From: Streptomyces syringium
GTDB lineage: Bacteria > Actinomycetota > Actinomycetes > Streptomycetales > Streptomycetaceae
Assembly: GCF_017876625.1 (NCBI RefSeq)
Contig: NZ_JAGIOH010000001.1
Location: 4,981,501-5,045,500 of the forward strand
Direction of reading: 5' to 3'
DNA: 64,000 nucleotides
Every line of letters begins with the position of its first letter. The stretch's first letter is position 1. This document shows positions 16,867 through 25,251 of the stretch, piece after piece. The notes below the pieces were generated by a model, which was not told where the DNA came from, did not search any database, and worked only from the letters and a program-made list of their open reading frames with translations. The position numbers and the translations under genes are program-made.

Positions 16867-17019
16867 TTACCGGACCGAGGTACTGGCCGGGCGGATGTAG
16901 ATGCGCTGGCCGATCTGGGCGGCCTGCTGCACGATCCGGTTGACGGAGGCGGCGTCCACGACGGTGCTGTCCACGGCGGAGCCGTCGACGTCGTCCAGGC
17001 GCATGATCTCGAAGCGCAA
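16867..17019 (-). CDS. Small conserved protein, 50 residues
   Basis: A 50-residue protein beginning MRFEIMRLDDVDGSAVDSTV and ending RIYIRPASTSVR. The TTG start follows GGGAGAAGCC at good spacing, and the frame ends just before a perfect terminator hairpin, both strong signs of a real gene. It has a predicted strand, then a helix (VNRIVQQAAQIGQ), no cysteines and no membrane segment. I recall similar short proteins in other Streptomyces genomes but no function. An in-frame ATG (codon 6) would leave 45 residues. Confidence 0.7.
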   Translation of the reverse strand: MRFEIMRLDDVDGSAVDSTVVDAASVNRIVQQAAQIGQRIYIRPASTSVR

Positions 17020-17225
17020 GGCTTCTCCCTTCGTCTGATCCTCCTGAGGAGAACTTCAATGAGTAGTGACGCGCGCGGCGACAGTGCGGCGCGTTCTACA
17101 TGTGTCCAACGAGGTGGTACCTGCAAACATTCCCTACGCTAAGGAAATTTTTAACTTGACTAATTACCGGTCAGTAGCGTGACGGCTTGTGTCCGCTGTG
17201 TGACCACCACGACAATGAGATGTGT

Positions 17226-18176
17226 ATGAATGACACGCAGGGCCTCACCGGCCCCCAAGAGCACCCCGGCCCCCTGGACCTCGCCGCGCTCGCCGCCGGT
17301 GTCGAGCGGACGAACGAGCTGCTCACCCGGGTGCTGGCCGAGGTTGCGACCACCCCCTCCACCCACGCGATCTTCGTCGACGCCGGCTACGTCTACGCCG
17401 CGGCGGGGCGGCTCGTCACCGGCACCGAGGACCGGCGCACCTTCGACCTCGACGCGGAAGGGCTGATCGAGGCCTTCATCGACCGGGCGCGCACGATCTT
17501 CCCCGACAGCCGGCTGCTGCGCGTCTATTGGTACGACGGGGCCCGCCGCCGGATCCACACCACCGAGCAGCAGAGCATCGCCGAGCTCCCCGACGTCAAG
17601 GTCCGGCTCGGCAACCTCAACGCCAACAACCAGCAGAAGGGCGTCGACTCCCTCATCCGCACCGACCTCGAATCCCTCGCCCGGCACCGCGCCATCAGCG
17701 ACGCGGCGCTCATCGGGGGCGACGAGGACCTCGTCTCCGCGGTCGAGGCCGCACAGGGCTACGGCGCACGCGTCCACCTCTGGGGCATCGAGGCCGTCGG
17801 CGGCCGGAACCAGGCCGAGCCGCTGCTGTGGGAAGTCGACAGCCAGCGCACCTTCGACCTCGACTTCTGCAAGCCCTACGTGACCCGGCGCGCCGTCTAC
17901 GAGCCCTTCGGCGACGCCCCCGTCCACCAGGGGCCCGCCCCCACCCGCGACGACGTGCGGTTCGTCGGCGCCCGGGTCGCCGCCCAGTGGCTCGGCTCGC
18001 GCGGCCGGGCCACGCTCGCCGAGCTGCTGCCCGGCCACCCCTATCTGCCCGGTTCCGTCGACCAGGAGCTGCTGGTCGAGGCGGAGGCGCTGCTCGGCCT
18101 GTCCCTGCGCGGCCACGCGGATCTGCGCCGGGCGCTGCGGGACGGCTTCTGGGATCACCTGCGCACCCAGTACTGA
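17226..18176 (+). CDS. NYN domain (PIN-like) ribonuclease-type protein
   Basis: A 316-residue protein with an NYN/PIN-like nuclease domain, expected to cut RNA with Mg2+. Conserved acidic residues stand in FVDAGYVY (about residue 52), GVDSLIRTDL and IGGDEDLVSAVE. A C-terminal region (about 225-316: RVAAQWLGSRGRATLAELLPGHPYLP) may be a winged-helix or OST-HTH-like RNA-binding part. The start is unclear: ATG 17226 or 17220, with no good ribosome site. The upstream 200 bp is unusually AT-rich for this genome (around 17130-17170, AAGGAAATTTTTAACTTGAC), probably a promoter region. Confidence 0.82.
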   Translation: MNDTQGLTGPQEHPGPLDLAALAAGVERTNELLTRVLAEVATTPSTHAIFVDAGYVYAAAGRLVTGTEDRRTFDLDAEGLIEAFIDRARTIFPDSRLLRVYWYDGARRRIHTTEQQSIAELPDVKVRLGNLNANNQQKGVDSLIRTDLESLARHRAISDAALIGGDEDLVSAVEAAQGYGARVHLWGIEAVGGRNQAEPLLWEVDSQRTFDLDFCKPYVTRRAVYEPFGDAPVHQGPAPTRDDVRFVGARVAAQWLGSRGRATLAELLPGHPYLPGSVDQELLVEAEALLGLSLRGHADLRRALRDGFWDHLRTQY

Positions 18177-18367
18177 ACCGCGGTCGCCGGGAGACAGTCG
18201 TACGGTCGTAGGTAGGGCCCGCGCCCGGTGACATCACCGTGCGTGCCCGCGCGTGCCGGAATGCGCGCGGGGGAAGCGAGTGGAACCCTGACTAGGGGCA
18301 CGGTCGCGGAGGTCGCGGCCGCCCATGACCGTCGGCGAAGTGCGGAAGAGAAACGAGGCGATCGGCC

Positions 18368-19150
18368 ATGTCGGCCTCCGACCGTGCCGGGCGCGGGGCG
18401 CCCTGCTGGGTGAGCCTGCTGACCAGCAACCTCACCGCGGCCCAGGACTTCTACAGTGCGGTGATGGGCTGGACGTTCCGGCCGGGCAGCCTGGGCGAGG
18501 CCTTCTCGGTGGCGCTCGCCGACGGCAAGCCCGTCGCCGGTCTCGGCAACGTCGCCAAGTCCATGGGCGTCCCCGTCTCCTGGACCTCCTACTTCGCCGT
18601 CGACGACGCCGACGTCGTGGCGGCGCGGATCCGCGAGCGCGGCGCGACCGTCGCGGTCGGGCCGATCGCCGTCGGCCGCGGCCGGGCCGCGCTGGCGGCG
18701 GACCCGGCGGGGGCCGTGTTCGGCTTCTGGGAGGGCCAGCTCCTGCCCGGGTGGCACATCGGCCACGGCGGCGCGCCCGCCTGGCTGGAGCTGCGCACCC
18801 GGGACGCCTTCGCCGCCGCCATGTTCTACGGCGAGGTCTTCGAATGGGCCACGGACCGGCCGGGCCGCATCGAGGTCCGCTACGAGGACGACGCGGTCAT
18901 GGTGCTGGCCGGCGGGCAGACGGTGGCCTGTCTGCGCGGCGGCGGCGTCGAGGCCGCCCCCGACCCCCGGGTCCGGCCGCGCTGGCACGTCTACTTCTGC
19001 GTCGACGACGTCGAGAAGGCCGTGGAGGCGGCCCTCGCGGCGGGCGGCACGGTCGCCGCCGAGCCCGGCCGCTCGGCGGTGGGCCGCGAGGCGACCCTGC
19101 GCGACCCGGAGGGCGGACTCTTCACGGTGACGGCGCAGGCCGATTGCTAG
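18368..19150 (+). CDS. VOC (glyoxalase/bleomycin-resistance fold) protein
   Basis: A 260-residue protein with two VOC repeats (about 10-120 and 130-258), the fold of glyoxalases and extradiol dioxygenases. Each repeat has the paired motif: WVSLLTSNLTAAQDFY...GWTF and WLELRTRDAFAAAMFY...FEW. Metal ligands are not certain from the sequence, so it could be an enzyme or a small-molecule binder. Cytoplasmic. It stands alone, with a repeat element directly after it. Confidence 0.82.
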   Translation: MSASDRAGRGAPCWVSLLTSNLTAAQDFYSAVMGWTFRPGSLGEAFSVALADGKPVAGLGNVAKSMGVPVSWTSYFAVDDADVVAARIRERGATVAVGPIAVGRGRAALAADPAGAVFGFWEGQLLPGWHIGHGGAPAWLELRTRDAFAAAMFYGEVFEWATDRPGRIEVRYEDDAVMVLAGGQTVACLRGGGVEAAPDPRVRPRWHVYFCVDDVEKAVEAALAAGGTVAAEPGRSAVGREATLRDPEGGLFTVTAQADC

Positions 19151-19171
19151 GCCGACGGGCTGGTGTGCTGT

Positions 19172-19288
19172 GTCCTCAATCGCCGGACGGGCTTGTACAA
19201 GCCCGCTGGGGGCACCTCCCAGCGGTAGCTGGGGGAGATTGAGGACGCGCCCGCAGGGCGCTCGCCGCCGCAGGCGGCAACGACGGCC
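19172..19288. repeat. Folded intergenic repeat element, copy A
   Basis: Outer arms GTCCTCAATC (19172-19181) and GATTGAGGAC (19237-19246) enclose a perfect 18-bp palindrome CGGGCTTGTACAAGCCCG and a second hairpin CCCAGC-GGTA-GCTGGG. The whole could fold as a multi-branch structure and sits between the 3' ends of convergent genes. Its right part, 19239-19288, is almost identical to 45231-45279 on the opposite strand. A partial left part also occurs near 48641. Confidence 0.8.
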
Positions 19289-19316
19289 AGACATCGCCCG
19301 CGGCGGCACCGCGCCT

Positions 19317-20171
19317 TCAGTCCGCCAGGTCCCAGAAGCGGATGAGCGCCTCCGCCGTGGCGGCCGGGCGTTCGGCGTTGGGGGAGTGGCCCGCGCCCTG
19401 GACGACGGTGCGCACCGCCGACAGCTCCTTGGCCATCGCGTCGATCGACGGCACCGGCCAGGCGTAGTCCAGCGCCCCGGAGATCACGTGCTTGGGCAGT
19501 GCCACCCCGGCCAGCTCCTGCGTGCGGTCCGGTTCGCTGATCAACTGGCGCCCGGTCGCGATGAGTTGCTCCGGCGTCGTGCCCATCCAGCGCCGGCGCA
19601 AGAACGCGTCCAGCTCCGGCGACGTGTCCTCGGCGGGACCGTTCTCCGCGTCCACCCGCCGCATCTCCTGCCAGACCGCCTCCATGTCCAGCGTGGTCAG
19701 GGCGTGGATCAGCATCCGGGTCCGGTCCTGCTGCACCGCGGAGATCGCGGCGGGACCGCAGCTCATGACGGTCAGCGAGCGGAACGGCGACGCGTCCGCG
19801 AGCACGGCGGCGCGCGTGATCAGCCCGCCGAGGGAGTGCCCGAGCAGATGGACGTCACCGCCCAACGCGGCCGCCTGCGCGAGGACGTCCCGGGCCAGCT
19901 CGCCCTGCTCGTACGCACCCTCCGCGCGCGGCCCGCCGCTCTCGTGCTGCCCCCGGCCGTCGACGGCGACGGCACGGTACCCGGCGTCCGCGAGGGGCTC
20001 CAGCAGTGCGACGAAGTCCTCCTTGCTGCCGGTGAATCCGGGGACGAGCAACACCGTGCCGCGCGCCCGCGACGAGGGCTGCGCGTCGTGCACGGCGAAC
20101 TCTCCGCGCGAGGTGGCGAGGCGGTACGCGCGTGCGCACACGGGGAGGGTGAAAAAGGGCGGCCGGCTCAT
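19317..20171 (-). CDS. Alpha/beta hydrolase
   Basis: A 284-residue alpha/beta-hydrolase. The nucleophile elbow is GHSLGG (Ser at about 111), the oxyanion region is VPGFTGSKEDF, and the catalytic His is in GAGHSPN near the C-terminus. A cap region (about 135-215) lies between. No signal peptide. The substrate cannot be told; the family spans esterases, lipases and C-C hydrolases. Upstream of the DEAD-box helicase terminator on the same strand, but probably a separate unit. Confidence 0.85.
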   Translation of the reverse strand: MSRPPFFTLPVCARAYRLATSRGEFAVHDAQPSSRARGTVLLVPGFTGSKEDFVALLEPLADAGYRAVAVDGRGQHESGGPRAEGAYEQGELARDVLAQAAALGGDVHLLGHSLGGLITRAAVLADASPFRSLTVMSCGPAAISAVQQDRTRMLIHALTTLDMEAVWQEMRRVDAENGPAEDTSPELDAFLRRRWMGTTPEQLIATGRQLISEPDRTQELAGVALPKHVISGALDYAWPVPSIDAMAKELSAVRTVVQGAGHSPNAERPAATAEALIRFWDLAD

Positions 20172-20266
20172 GGCACGAGGCTAACGCCACGTCCGACAGC
20201 GGCCGGACCCGCGGGTTCGCGAGGACGACCCGTGGCCGGGGGATGCCCGGCCCGACCCCGGATACG

Positions 20267-20306
20267 CCGACGGCCGGCCACCCCGTGTGGGGTGTCCGGC
20301 CGTCGG
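20267..20306 (-). terminator. Terminator of the DEAD-box helicase gene
   Basis: Inverted repeat CCGACGGCCGG / CCGGCCGTCGG (11 bp), extended inward by ACCCC/GGGGT, starting 11 nt after the helicase stop. Confidence 0.8.
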
Positions 20307-20316
20307 TGGTGGTGCG

Positions 20317-23121
20317 TCAGCCCTCGGTGGTGACCTTGGGCTTGGTGGTGCGCGTGCGCTTCGGCTTGGCCGGGGCCTCGTCCGTCACCTCGGCTGCGGG
20401 CTTCGCGGCGGCGGCCTTCGTGGCGCGCGTGCGCTTCGGCTTCGCCTCGGCGGCCGGGGCGGCCTCGGGCTCGGCGGCGACGGCCTTCTTCGCGCGGGTG
20501 CGCTTGGGCTTGGCCTCCGTGACCTCGGCCGCCTCGACGACAGCCTCGGCGACCGGAGCGACGGCCTTCTTGGCACGGGTCCGCTTGGGCTTGGCCTCGG
20601 CCGCCTCGGCGGTCTCCACCACGGCCTCCGCCTTCGCGGCGGCGGCCTTGCGGGTCCGCTTCGGCTTCTCCTCGACGACCGGGGCCGTCTCGGCGACGGG
20701 CTCGGCGGCGACGGCCTTCCTGGCACGCGTGCGCTTGGGCTTGACCTCGGCCTCAGCGGCTTCGACCGTCTCGGCGACGGCCTCGGCGGCCGGGGCGGCG
20801 GCCTTCCTGGCGCGGGTGCGCTTCGGCTTGACCTCGGCGGTCTCCTCGGCCACAGGGGCCTCGACGACAGCAGCGGCCTCGACCGGAGCGGCGGCCTTCT
20901 TCGCCCGGGTGCGCTTGGGCTTCGTCTCCGTGACCTCGGCGACCTCCGCGACCTCGACGGCCGGGGCGGCGACGGTCTCCACCGCGGCCACGGCCTTCTT
21001 GGCGCGGGTGCGCTTGGGCTTGGTCTCCGCGACCTCGGCGACCTCGACGGCCTCCGCGACCGGGGCCGTCTCGACGACGGCCTCGGCGGCCGGGGCGACG
21101 GCCTTCCTGGCGCGGGTGCGCTTCGGCTTGACCTCGGCGGTCTCCTCGGCCACAGGGGCCTCGACGACAGCAGCGGCCTCGACCGGAGCGGCAGCCTTCT
21201 TCGCCCGGGTGCGGCGGACCGGCTTGGCCGGGGCGGCCTCGGCGGCCGGTGCCGGTGCGACCGTCTGGAAGTCGGCCTCGGGCTCGGCCACGACGGCCTT
21301 ACGGGCGCGGGTCCGCTTCGGGGCGACCGGAGCCGCCTCGGTGGCCTGGGCCGGAATGACCGGGGCGGCGGCCGCCGCGACCACGGTCTGGACCGTCTGG
21401 AAGTCGGGCTCGGGGTCCTTCCGCACGGCCTCCAGCGGCGCGAGGGGCGCGAGGGCGCCCTGCGGCCGGGTGCCACGCGTACGACGACGGCGCTGCTGAC
21501 GGTCGGCCTGCTGCTCCGAGGCCGGGGCCTTCGCGGCCGGGGCCTCGGTGGACGGGGCGGAGGCGGCCTCGGTCGTCACGGGCGTGACGGCGGCCGGGGA
21601 GCCGGAGCCGGAACCGCTGCGGGTGCGACGGCGACGGCGCGGCTTCGCGGGCGTCTCCGGAGCGGACTGCTCCGTGGAGGTCGGGGCCTGCGTCGGGGCG
21701 GGCGTCTCGGCGACGGCGTCCGAGCCACCGCGGGTGCGACGGCGCTGACGGGGGGTGCGGGTACGGGCCGGGCGCTCTTCCGCCACCGGCGCCGACGCCT
21801 GCTTCGGGCCGCGGCCGCGACCACGGCCGCCGGTCTCGCCGAGGTCCTCGATCTCCTCGGCCGCGAGCCCGGCGCGCGTCCGCTCGGAACGCGGCAGGAT
21901 GCCCTTGGTGCCGGCCGGGATGCCCAGCAGCTCGTAGAGGTGCGGGGAGGTGGAGTACGTCTCCTCCGGCTCGTCGAACGGCAGGTCGAGCGCCTTGTTG
22001 ATCAGCTTCCAGCGCGGGATGTCGTCCCAGTCGACCAGCGTGATGGCCGTACCCGACTTGCCCGCGCGGCCGGTGCGGCCGATGCGGTGCAGGTAGGTCT
22101 TCTCGTCCTCGGGGGTCTGGTAATTGATCACATGGGTGACGTTGTCGACGTCGATACCGCGGGCGGCGACGTCGGTGCAGACCAGGACGTCGACCTTGCC
22201 GTTGCGGAACGCGCGCAGCGCCTGCTCGCGGGCGCCCTGACCGAGGTCGCCGTGGACCGCGCCGGAGGCGAAGCCGCGACGCGCGAGCTGGTCGGCGATA
22301 TCCGCCGCCGTCCGCTTCGTCCGACAGAAGATCATCGCGAGCGCGCGGCCGTCCGACTGGAGGATGCGCGAGACCATCTCCGGCTTGTCCATGTTGTGGG
22401 CGCGGAAGACGTGCTGCGTGATGTTGGCGACGGTCTGGCCCTCGTCGTCCGGCGCGGTGGCGCGGATGTGCGTGGGCTGCGTCATGTAGCGGCGGGCGAG
22501 GTTGATGACCGCGCCCGGCATGGTCGCCGAGAACAGCATCGTCTGGCGCTTGGCCGGCAGCATCGTGATGATCCGCTCGACGTCGGGCAGGAAGCCCAGG
22601 TCGAGCATCTCGTCGGCCTCGTCCAGGACGAGGGCCTTCACGTGCGAGAGGTCGAGCTTGCGCTGGCCGGCGAGGTCGAGCAGACGGCCGGGCGTACCGA
22701 CGATCACGTCGACGCCCTTCTTGAGCGCCTCGACCTGCGGCTCGTAGGCACGGCCGCCGTAGATCGCCAGGACCCGCACATTGCGGACCTTGCCGGCGGT
22801 GAGGAGGTCGTTGGTGACCTGCTGGCACAGCTCGCGGGTGGGGACGACCACGAGGGCCTGCGGGGCGTCGGTCAGCTGCTCGGGCTTGGCCCGGCCCGAC
22901 TCGATGTCGGCGGGGACGACGACGCGCTCCAGCAGGGGCAGGCCGAAGCCCAGCGTCTTGCCGGTGCCGGTCTTGGCCTGGCCGATGACGTCGGAGCCCG
23001 ACAGGGCCACCGGGAGCGTCATCTCCTGGATCGGGAAGGGGTGCACGATGCCGACGGCTTCGAGGGCTTCGGCGATTTCGGGGAGAATCCCGAGGTCTCG
23101 GAAAGTGGGCTGAGATGTCAG
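20317..23121 (-). CDS. DEAD-box RNA helicase with long basic repeat tail
   Basis: A 934-residue ATP-dependent RNA helicase. The core (1-385) has the Q motif (HPFPIQ), Walker A AKTGTGKT (about 48), PTRELC, TPGRLLDL, DEAD (in LDEADEML, about 165), SAT, and HRIGRTGR (about 343). It likely unwinds structured RNA in ribosome assembly or mRNA decay. From about residue 430 the protein becomes low-complexity. First come RRRRTR clusters, then from about 601 to the end twelve copies of a P-K-R-T-R-A-x-K motif separated by Ala/Glu/Val linkers, probably an RNA- or DNA-binding tail. The start appears to be CTG 23121 (TSQPTFRDLG follows) with GAGG upstream. The next in-frame ATG upstream (23466) would add 115 unlikely residues. 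Confidence 0.9.
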   Translation of the reverse strand: MTSQPTFRDLGILPEIAEALEAVGIVHPFPIQEMTLPVALSGSDVIGQAKTGTGKTLGFGLPLLERVVVPADIESGRAKPEQLTDAPQALVVVPTRELCQQVTNDLLTAGKVRNVRVLAIYGGRAYEPQVEALKKGVDVIVGTPGRLLDLAGQRKLDLSHVKALVLDEADEMLDLGFLPDVERIITMLPAKRQTMLFSATMPGAVINLARRYMTQPTHIRATAPDDEGQTVANITQHVFRAHNMDKPEMVSRILQSDGRALAMIFCRTKRTAADIADQLARRGFASGAVHGDLGQGAREQALRAFRNGKVDVLVCTDVAARGIDVDNVTHVINYQTPEDEKTYLHRIGRTGRAGKSGTAITLVDWDDIPRWKLINKALDLPFDEPEETYSTSPHLYELLGIPAGTKGILPRSERTRAGLAAEEIEDLGETGGRGRGRGPKQASAPVAEERPARTRTPRQRRRTRGGSDAVAETPAPTQAPTSTEQSAPETPAKPRRRRRTRSGSGSGSPAAVTPVTTEAASAPSTEAPAAKAPASEQQADRQQRRRRTRGTRPQGALAPLAPLEAVRKDPEPDFQTVQTVVAAAAAPVIPAQATEAAPVAPKRTRARKAVVAEPEADFQTVAPAPAAEAAPAKPVRRTRAKKAAAPVEAAAVVEAPVAEETAEVKPKRTRARKAVAPAAEAVVETAPVAEAVEVAEVAETKPKRTRAKKAVAAVETVAAPAVEVAEVAEVTETKPKRTRAKKAAAPVEAAAVVEAPVAEETAEVKPKRTRARKAAAPAAEAVAETVEAAEAEVKPKRTRARKAVAAEPVAETAPVVEEKPKRTRKAAAAKAEAVVETAEAAEAKPKRTRAKKAVAPVAEAVVEAAEVTEAKPKRTRAKKAVAAEPEAAPAAEAKPKRTRATKAAAAKPAAEVTDEAPAKPKRTRTTKPKVTTEG
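20801..21212. repeat. Internal direct repeat in helicase tail
   Basis: A stretch of about 112 bp at 20801-20912 recurs at 21101-21212, exactly 300 bp away, with one visible mismatch (20893 g, 21193 a). It encodes the repeated KPKRTRARKA unit plus its linker. The near-identity at DNA level suggests recent duplication or gene conversion inside the gene. Confidence 0.85.
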
Positions 23122-23540
23122 CGGATTGCCTCTTCTGTGAGACGCGGCGCGAGGCGGCGAAGGGGGTCGTACGTACCGCGCCGGGGTACTGTCCGGCCTG
23201 GGGAAGCCGGAAGACGCGGGACCACTGCCTTCGCTCGAGCTCTCGTGCCGCGAGCGGATCCCTCCAGATGTGCGTACGTCTCGTACACACCGCGCGGAGG
23301 GCGGTCGGTTTTGTGGAAGCCGATCGGGCCACCGACCGGGCATCCGCTGGAACTCTGGGGACTGATGAGTGGCGTCTCCAGAAGACACAGCATTGGAACA
23401 GCCCACCGAATACTCGGCAGGCGCATTACCACTGTACCCCGGAAACGCGCATGTGTGTCCGGACAATCCTTCGGACGGATGTGGATGAAGTGGCTGACCA
23501 GGGCCTTCCCCCTGTAGCGGGGCGGGCTAGGGTGCCTTTC
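23122..23540. other. Intergenic region, helicase / ferritin-like gene
   Basis: 419 bp between divergent genes with no supported gene. Short inverted repeats are present but no clear riboswitch. The length would allow a long structured 5' leader for the helicase mRNA. TAGGGT at 23528-23533 is a likely -10 box for the ferritin-like gene, 7 nt before its ATG, implying a leaderless message. Confidence 0.5.
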
Positions 23541-24281
23541 ATGGAGACGCCCGACAAGGCCAACGAGCCCGCCGACGAAGCACTGACCGGAATCGCCGCC
23601 CAGGACTGGGCCCAGGCCTCCGCCGACCCGCAGTACCGCGCCGCCGTGGTGGACCTGCTGGGCGCCCTCGCCTACGGCGAGCTGGCCGCCTTCGAGCGGC
23701 TCGCGGAGGACGCCAAGCTGGCGCCCACGCTCGACGACAAGGCCGAGCTGGCCAAGATGGCCACCGCCGAGTTCCAGCACTTCCAGCGGCTGCGTGACCG
23801 GCTCACCGCGATCGATGTGGAGCCGACCGGCGCCATGCAGCCCTTCGCGGCGGCCCTGGACGAGTTCCACCGCCAGACGGCGCCCTCGGACTGGCTGGAG
23901 GGCCTGGTCAAGGCCTACGTCGGCGACTCGATCGCCAGTGACTTCTACCGCGAGGTGGCGGCCCGGCTGGACTCCGACACCCGCGCCCTGGTGCTGACCG
24001 TGCTGGACGACACCGGCCACGCGATCTTCGCGGTCGAGAAGGTCCGGGCCGCGATCGAGGCCGAGCCGCGGGTCGGCGGGCGGCTGGCGCTGTGGGCCCG
24101 GCGGCTGATGGGCGAGGCGCTCTCGCAGGCGCAGCGCGTGGTGGCCGAGCGTGACTCGCTCTCCACGATGCTGGTCGGCGGGGTGGCCGACGGCTTCGAC
24201 CTCGCGGAGGTCGGGAAGATGTTCTCCCGCATCACCGAGGCGCACACCAAGCGGATGGCCGCGCTCGGCCTCGCGGCATAG
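23541..24281 (+). CDS. Ferritin-like fold protein (hydroxylase-type)
   Basis: A 246-residue four-helix protein of the ferritin-like superfamily. The helix motifs carry candidate di-iron ligands: ALAYGELAAFERL, MATAEFQHFQRL and the later LDDTGHAIFAVEKV. Relatives are annotated as ferritin-like or MiaE-like hydroxylases, but neither activity is shown. ATG 23541 lacks a ribosome site and follows a -10 box. The same gene order next to an RhlE-type helicase and DUF3107 is recalled from mycobacteria (Rv3210c region). Cytoplasmic. Confidence 0.8.
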   Translation: METPDKANEPADEALTGIAAQDWAQASADPQYRAAVVDLLGALAYGELAAFERLAEDAKLAPTLDDKAELAKMATAEFQHFQRLRDRLTAIDVEPTGAMQPFAAALDEFHRQTAPSDWLEGLVKAYVGDSIASDFYREVAARLDSDTRALVLTVLDDTGHAIFAVEKVRAAIEAEPRVGGRLALWARRLMGEALSQAQRVVAERDSLSTMLVGGVADGFDLAEVGKMFSRITEAHTKRMAALGLAA

Positions 24282-24365
24282 CGGCGGCTTCGCGCGCCAT
24301 CGGCGCACGCGCGCGGGCCGGTGCGCGTGCGCCGGCCGGTGCGCGCGGCTCCGGGCGGCTCCGCT

Positions 24366-24647
24366 TCAAGCAGTGGCTGATCGGCGGGGCGCCCGGTTCG
24401 CCGGGCGCAGCAGCAGGGACTGCAGGGCGACGGCCACGCAGAGGGAGGCGATCAGGGTGGCCACCGCGTGGCCGGCCCCGAGGACCGAATGGGTCAGCAG
24501 GGCGCCGAACAGCGCGGAGACCGGTCCGGTGGTCAGCGCCAGGAGCCGGGAGCGGAACTGCCCGTAACGCTCGGGCAGCCAGCGCAGGGCTCCGTAGGAG
24601 ACGGCGAGGCCGATGAGGACCGAGCCGAGCGCTTCCCAGAGGATCAT
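24366..24647 (-). CDS. Small membrane protein, 93 residues
   Basis: A 93-residue protein with two or three predicted membrane helices (ILWEALGSVLIGLAVSYGAL, PVSALFGALLTHSVLGAG, ATLIASLCVAVALQSLLL) and a basic C-terminal tail. ATG 24647 follows GGAGG at 9 nt; an in-frame GTG two codons earlier is too close to it. No family recognised; similar small membrane proteins occur in Streptomyces. About 200 nt separate it from DUF3107, including a terminator, so it is its own unit. Confidence 0.68.
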   Translation of the reverse strand: MILWEALGSVLIGLAVSYGALRWLPERYGQFRSRLLALTTGPVSALFGALLTHSVLGAGHAVATLIASLCVAVALQSLLLRPANRAPRRSATA

Positions 24648-24786
24648 GGTCACTTCCCTCCCGTGCGGGGGCCGAGGAGCAGGTGCAAATCGGTCGTAGC
24701 GGTCTTACCCCATGCCCGTCCGCGGCAACCCTCGTCCCGGTGGCCGCGTCGGGGTACGACGACGGCTGCGACGCCGGGTACGACGA

Positions 24787-24825
24787 CGGCGGGGCCCCGG
24801 TGAATTCCGCACCGGGGCCCCGCCG
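24787..24825. terminator. Terminator of the DUF3107 gene
   Basis: Perfect 16-bp stem (arm CGGCGGGGCCCCGGTG, loop AATTCCG), 26 nt beyond the DUF3107 stop on the minus strand. Confidence 0.85.
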
Positions 24826-24851
24826 TTCGTCACTGCCGTCCGACTGCGGAC

Positions 24852-25079
24852 TCAGAGCGCGCTGAAACCGACCCGACGGGCGGTCGGCTCGCCGAGCTCC
24901 ACGTACGCCAGTCGCTCGGAGGGCACCAGGACCTTGCGGCCGTGGTCGTCCACCAGGCTCAGCAGCGGCGTCTTGCCGCCGAGGGCGTCGGCGACCAGGC
25001 GCTCGACCTCTTCGGCAGACTGCCCGCTCTCCAGAACGATCTCGCGGGGTGCGTGCTGCACGCCGATCTTGACCTCCAC
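24852..25079 (-). CDS. DUF3107 family protein
   Basis: A 75-residue protein of the actinobacterial DUF3107 family, function unknown. The compact sequence starts VKIGVQHAPREIVLES, has an acidic helix EEVERLVADAL and ends LAYVELGEPTARRVGFSAL. GTG start with GGAGG about 10 nt upstream. It stands beside a TetR regulator gene, the same pairing as recalled in M. tuberculosis (Rv3208A/Rv3208). 172 nt separate them, so co-transcription is uncertain. Confidence 0.88.
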   Translation of the reverse strand: MEVKIGVQHAPREIVLESGQSAEEVERLVADALGGKTPLLSLVDDHGRKVLVPSERLAYVELGEPTARRVGFSAL

Positions 25080-25251
25080 GGCTTATGTCCCTCCGAAGAT
25101 GTGGGTCCCCCAGGGCAGAGCCCAGGGGAGGGGTACGCGGTCAACCGCGCCGTACCTTCCACACATTAGCCCGGTACGAGGACGAGCCGAGCCGGTCTCC
25201 GCTCGCTCGCAGCGAACAGGGGTGGATCACCGAAGACCGGCCGGAGCCGCC

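Noticed and set aside
23122..23466. N-terminal extension of the helicase to ATG 23466
   Set aside because: 115 residues with no conserved character before the Q motif; the CTG with ribosome site fits better.
20287..23517. 1076-codon Gly/Leu/Arg-rich frame on the plus strand
   Set aside because: Antisense shadow of the DEAD-box helicase gene; its repeats come from the helicase tail.
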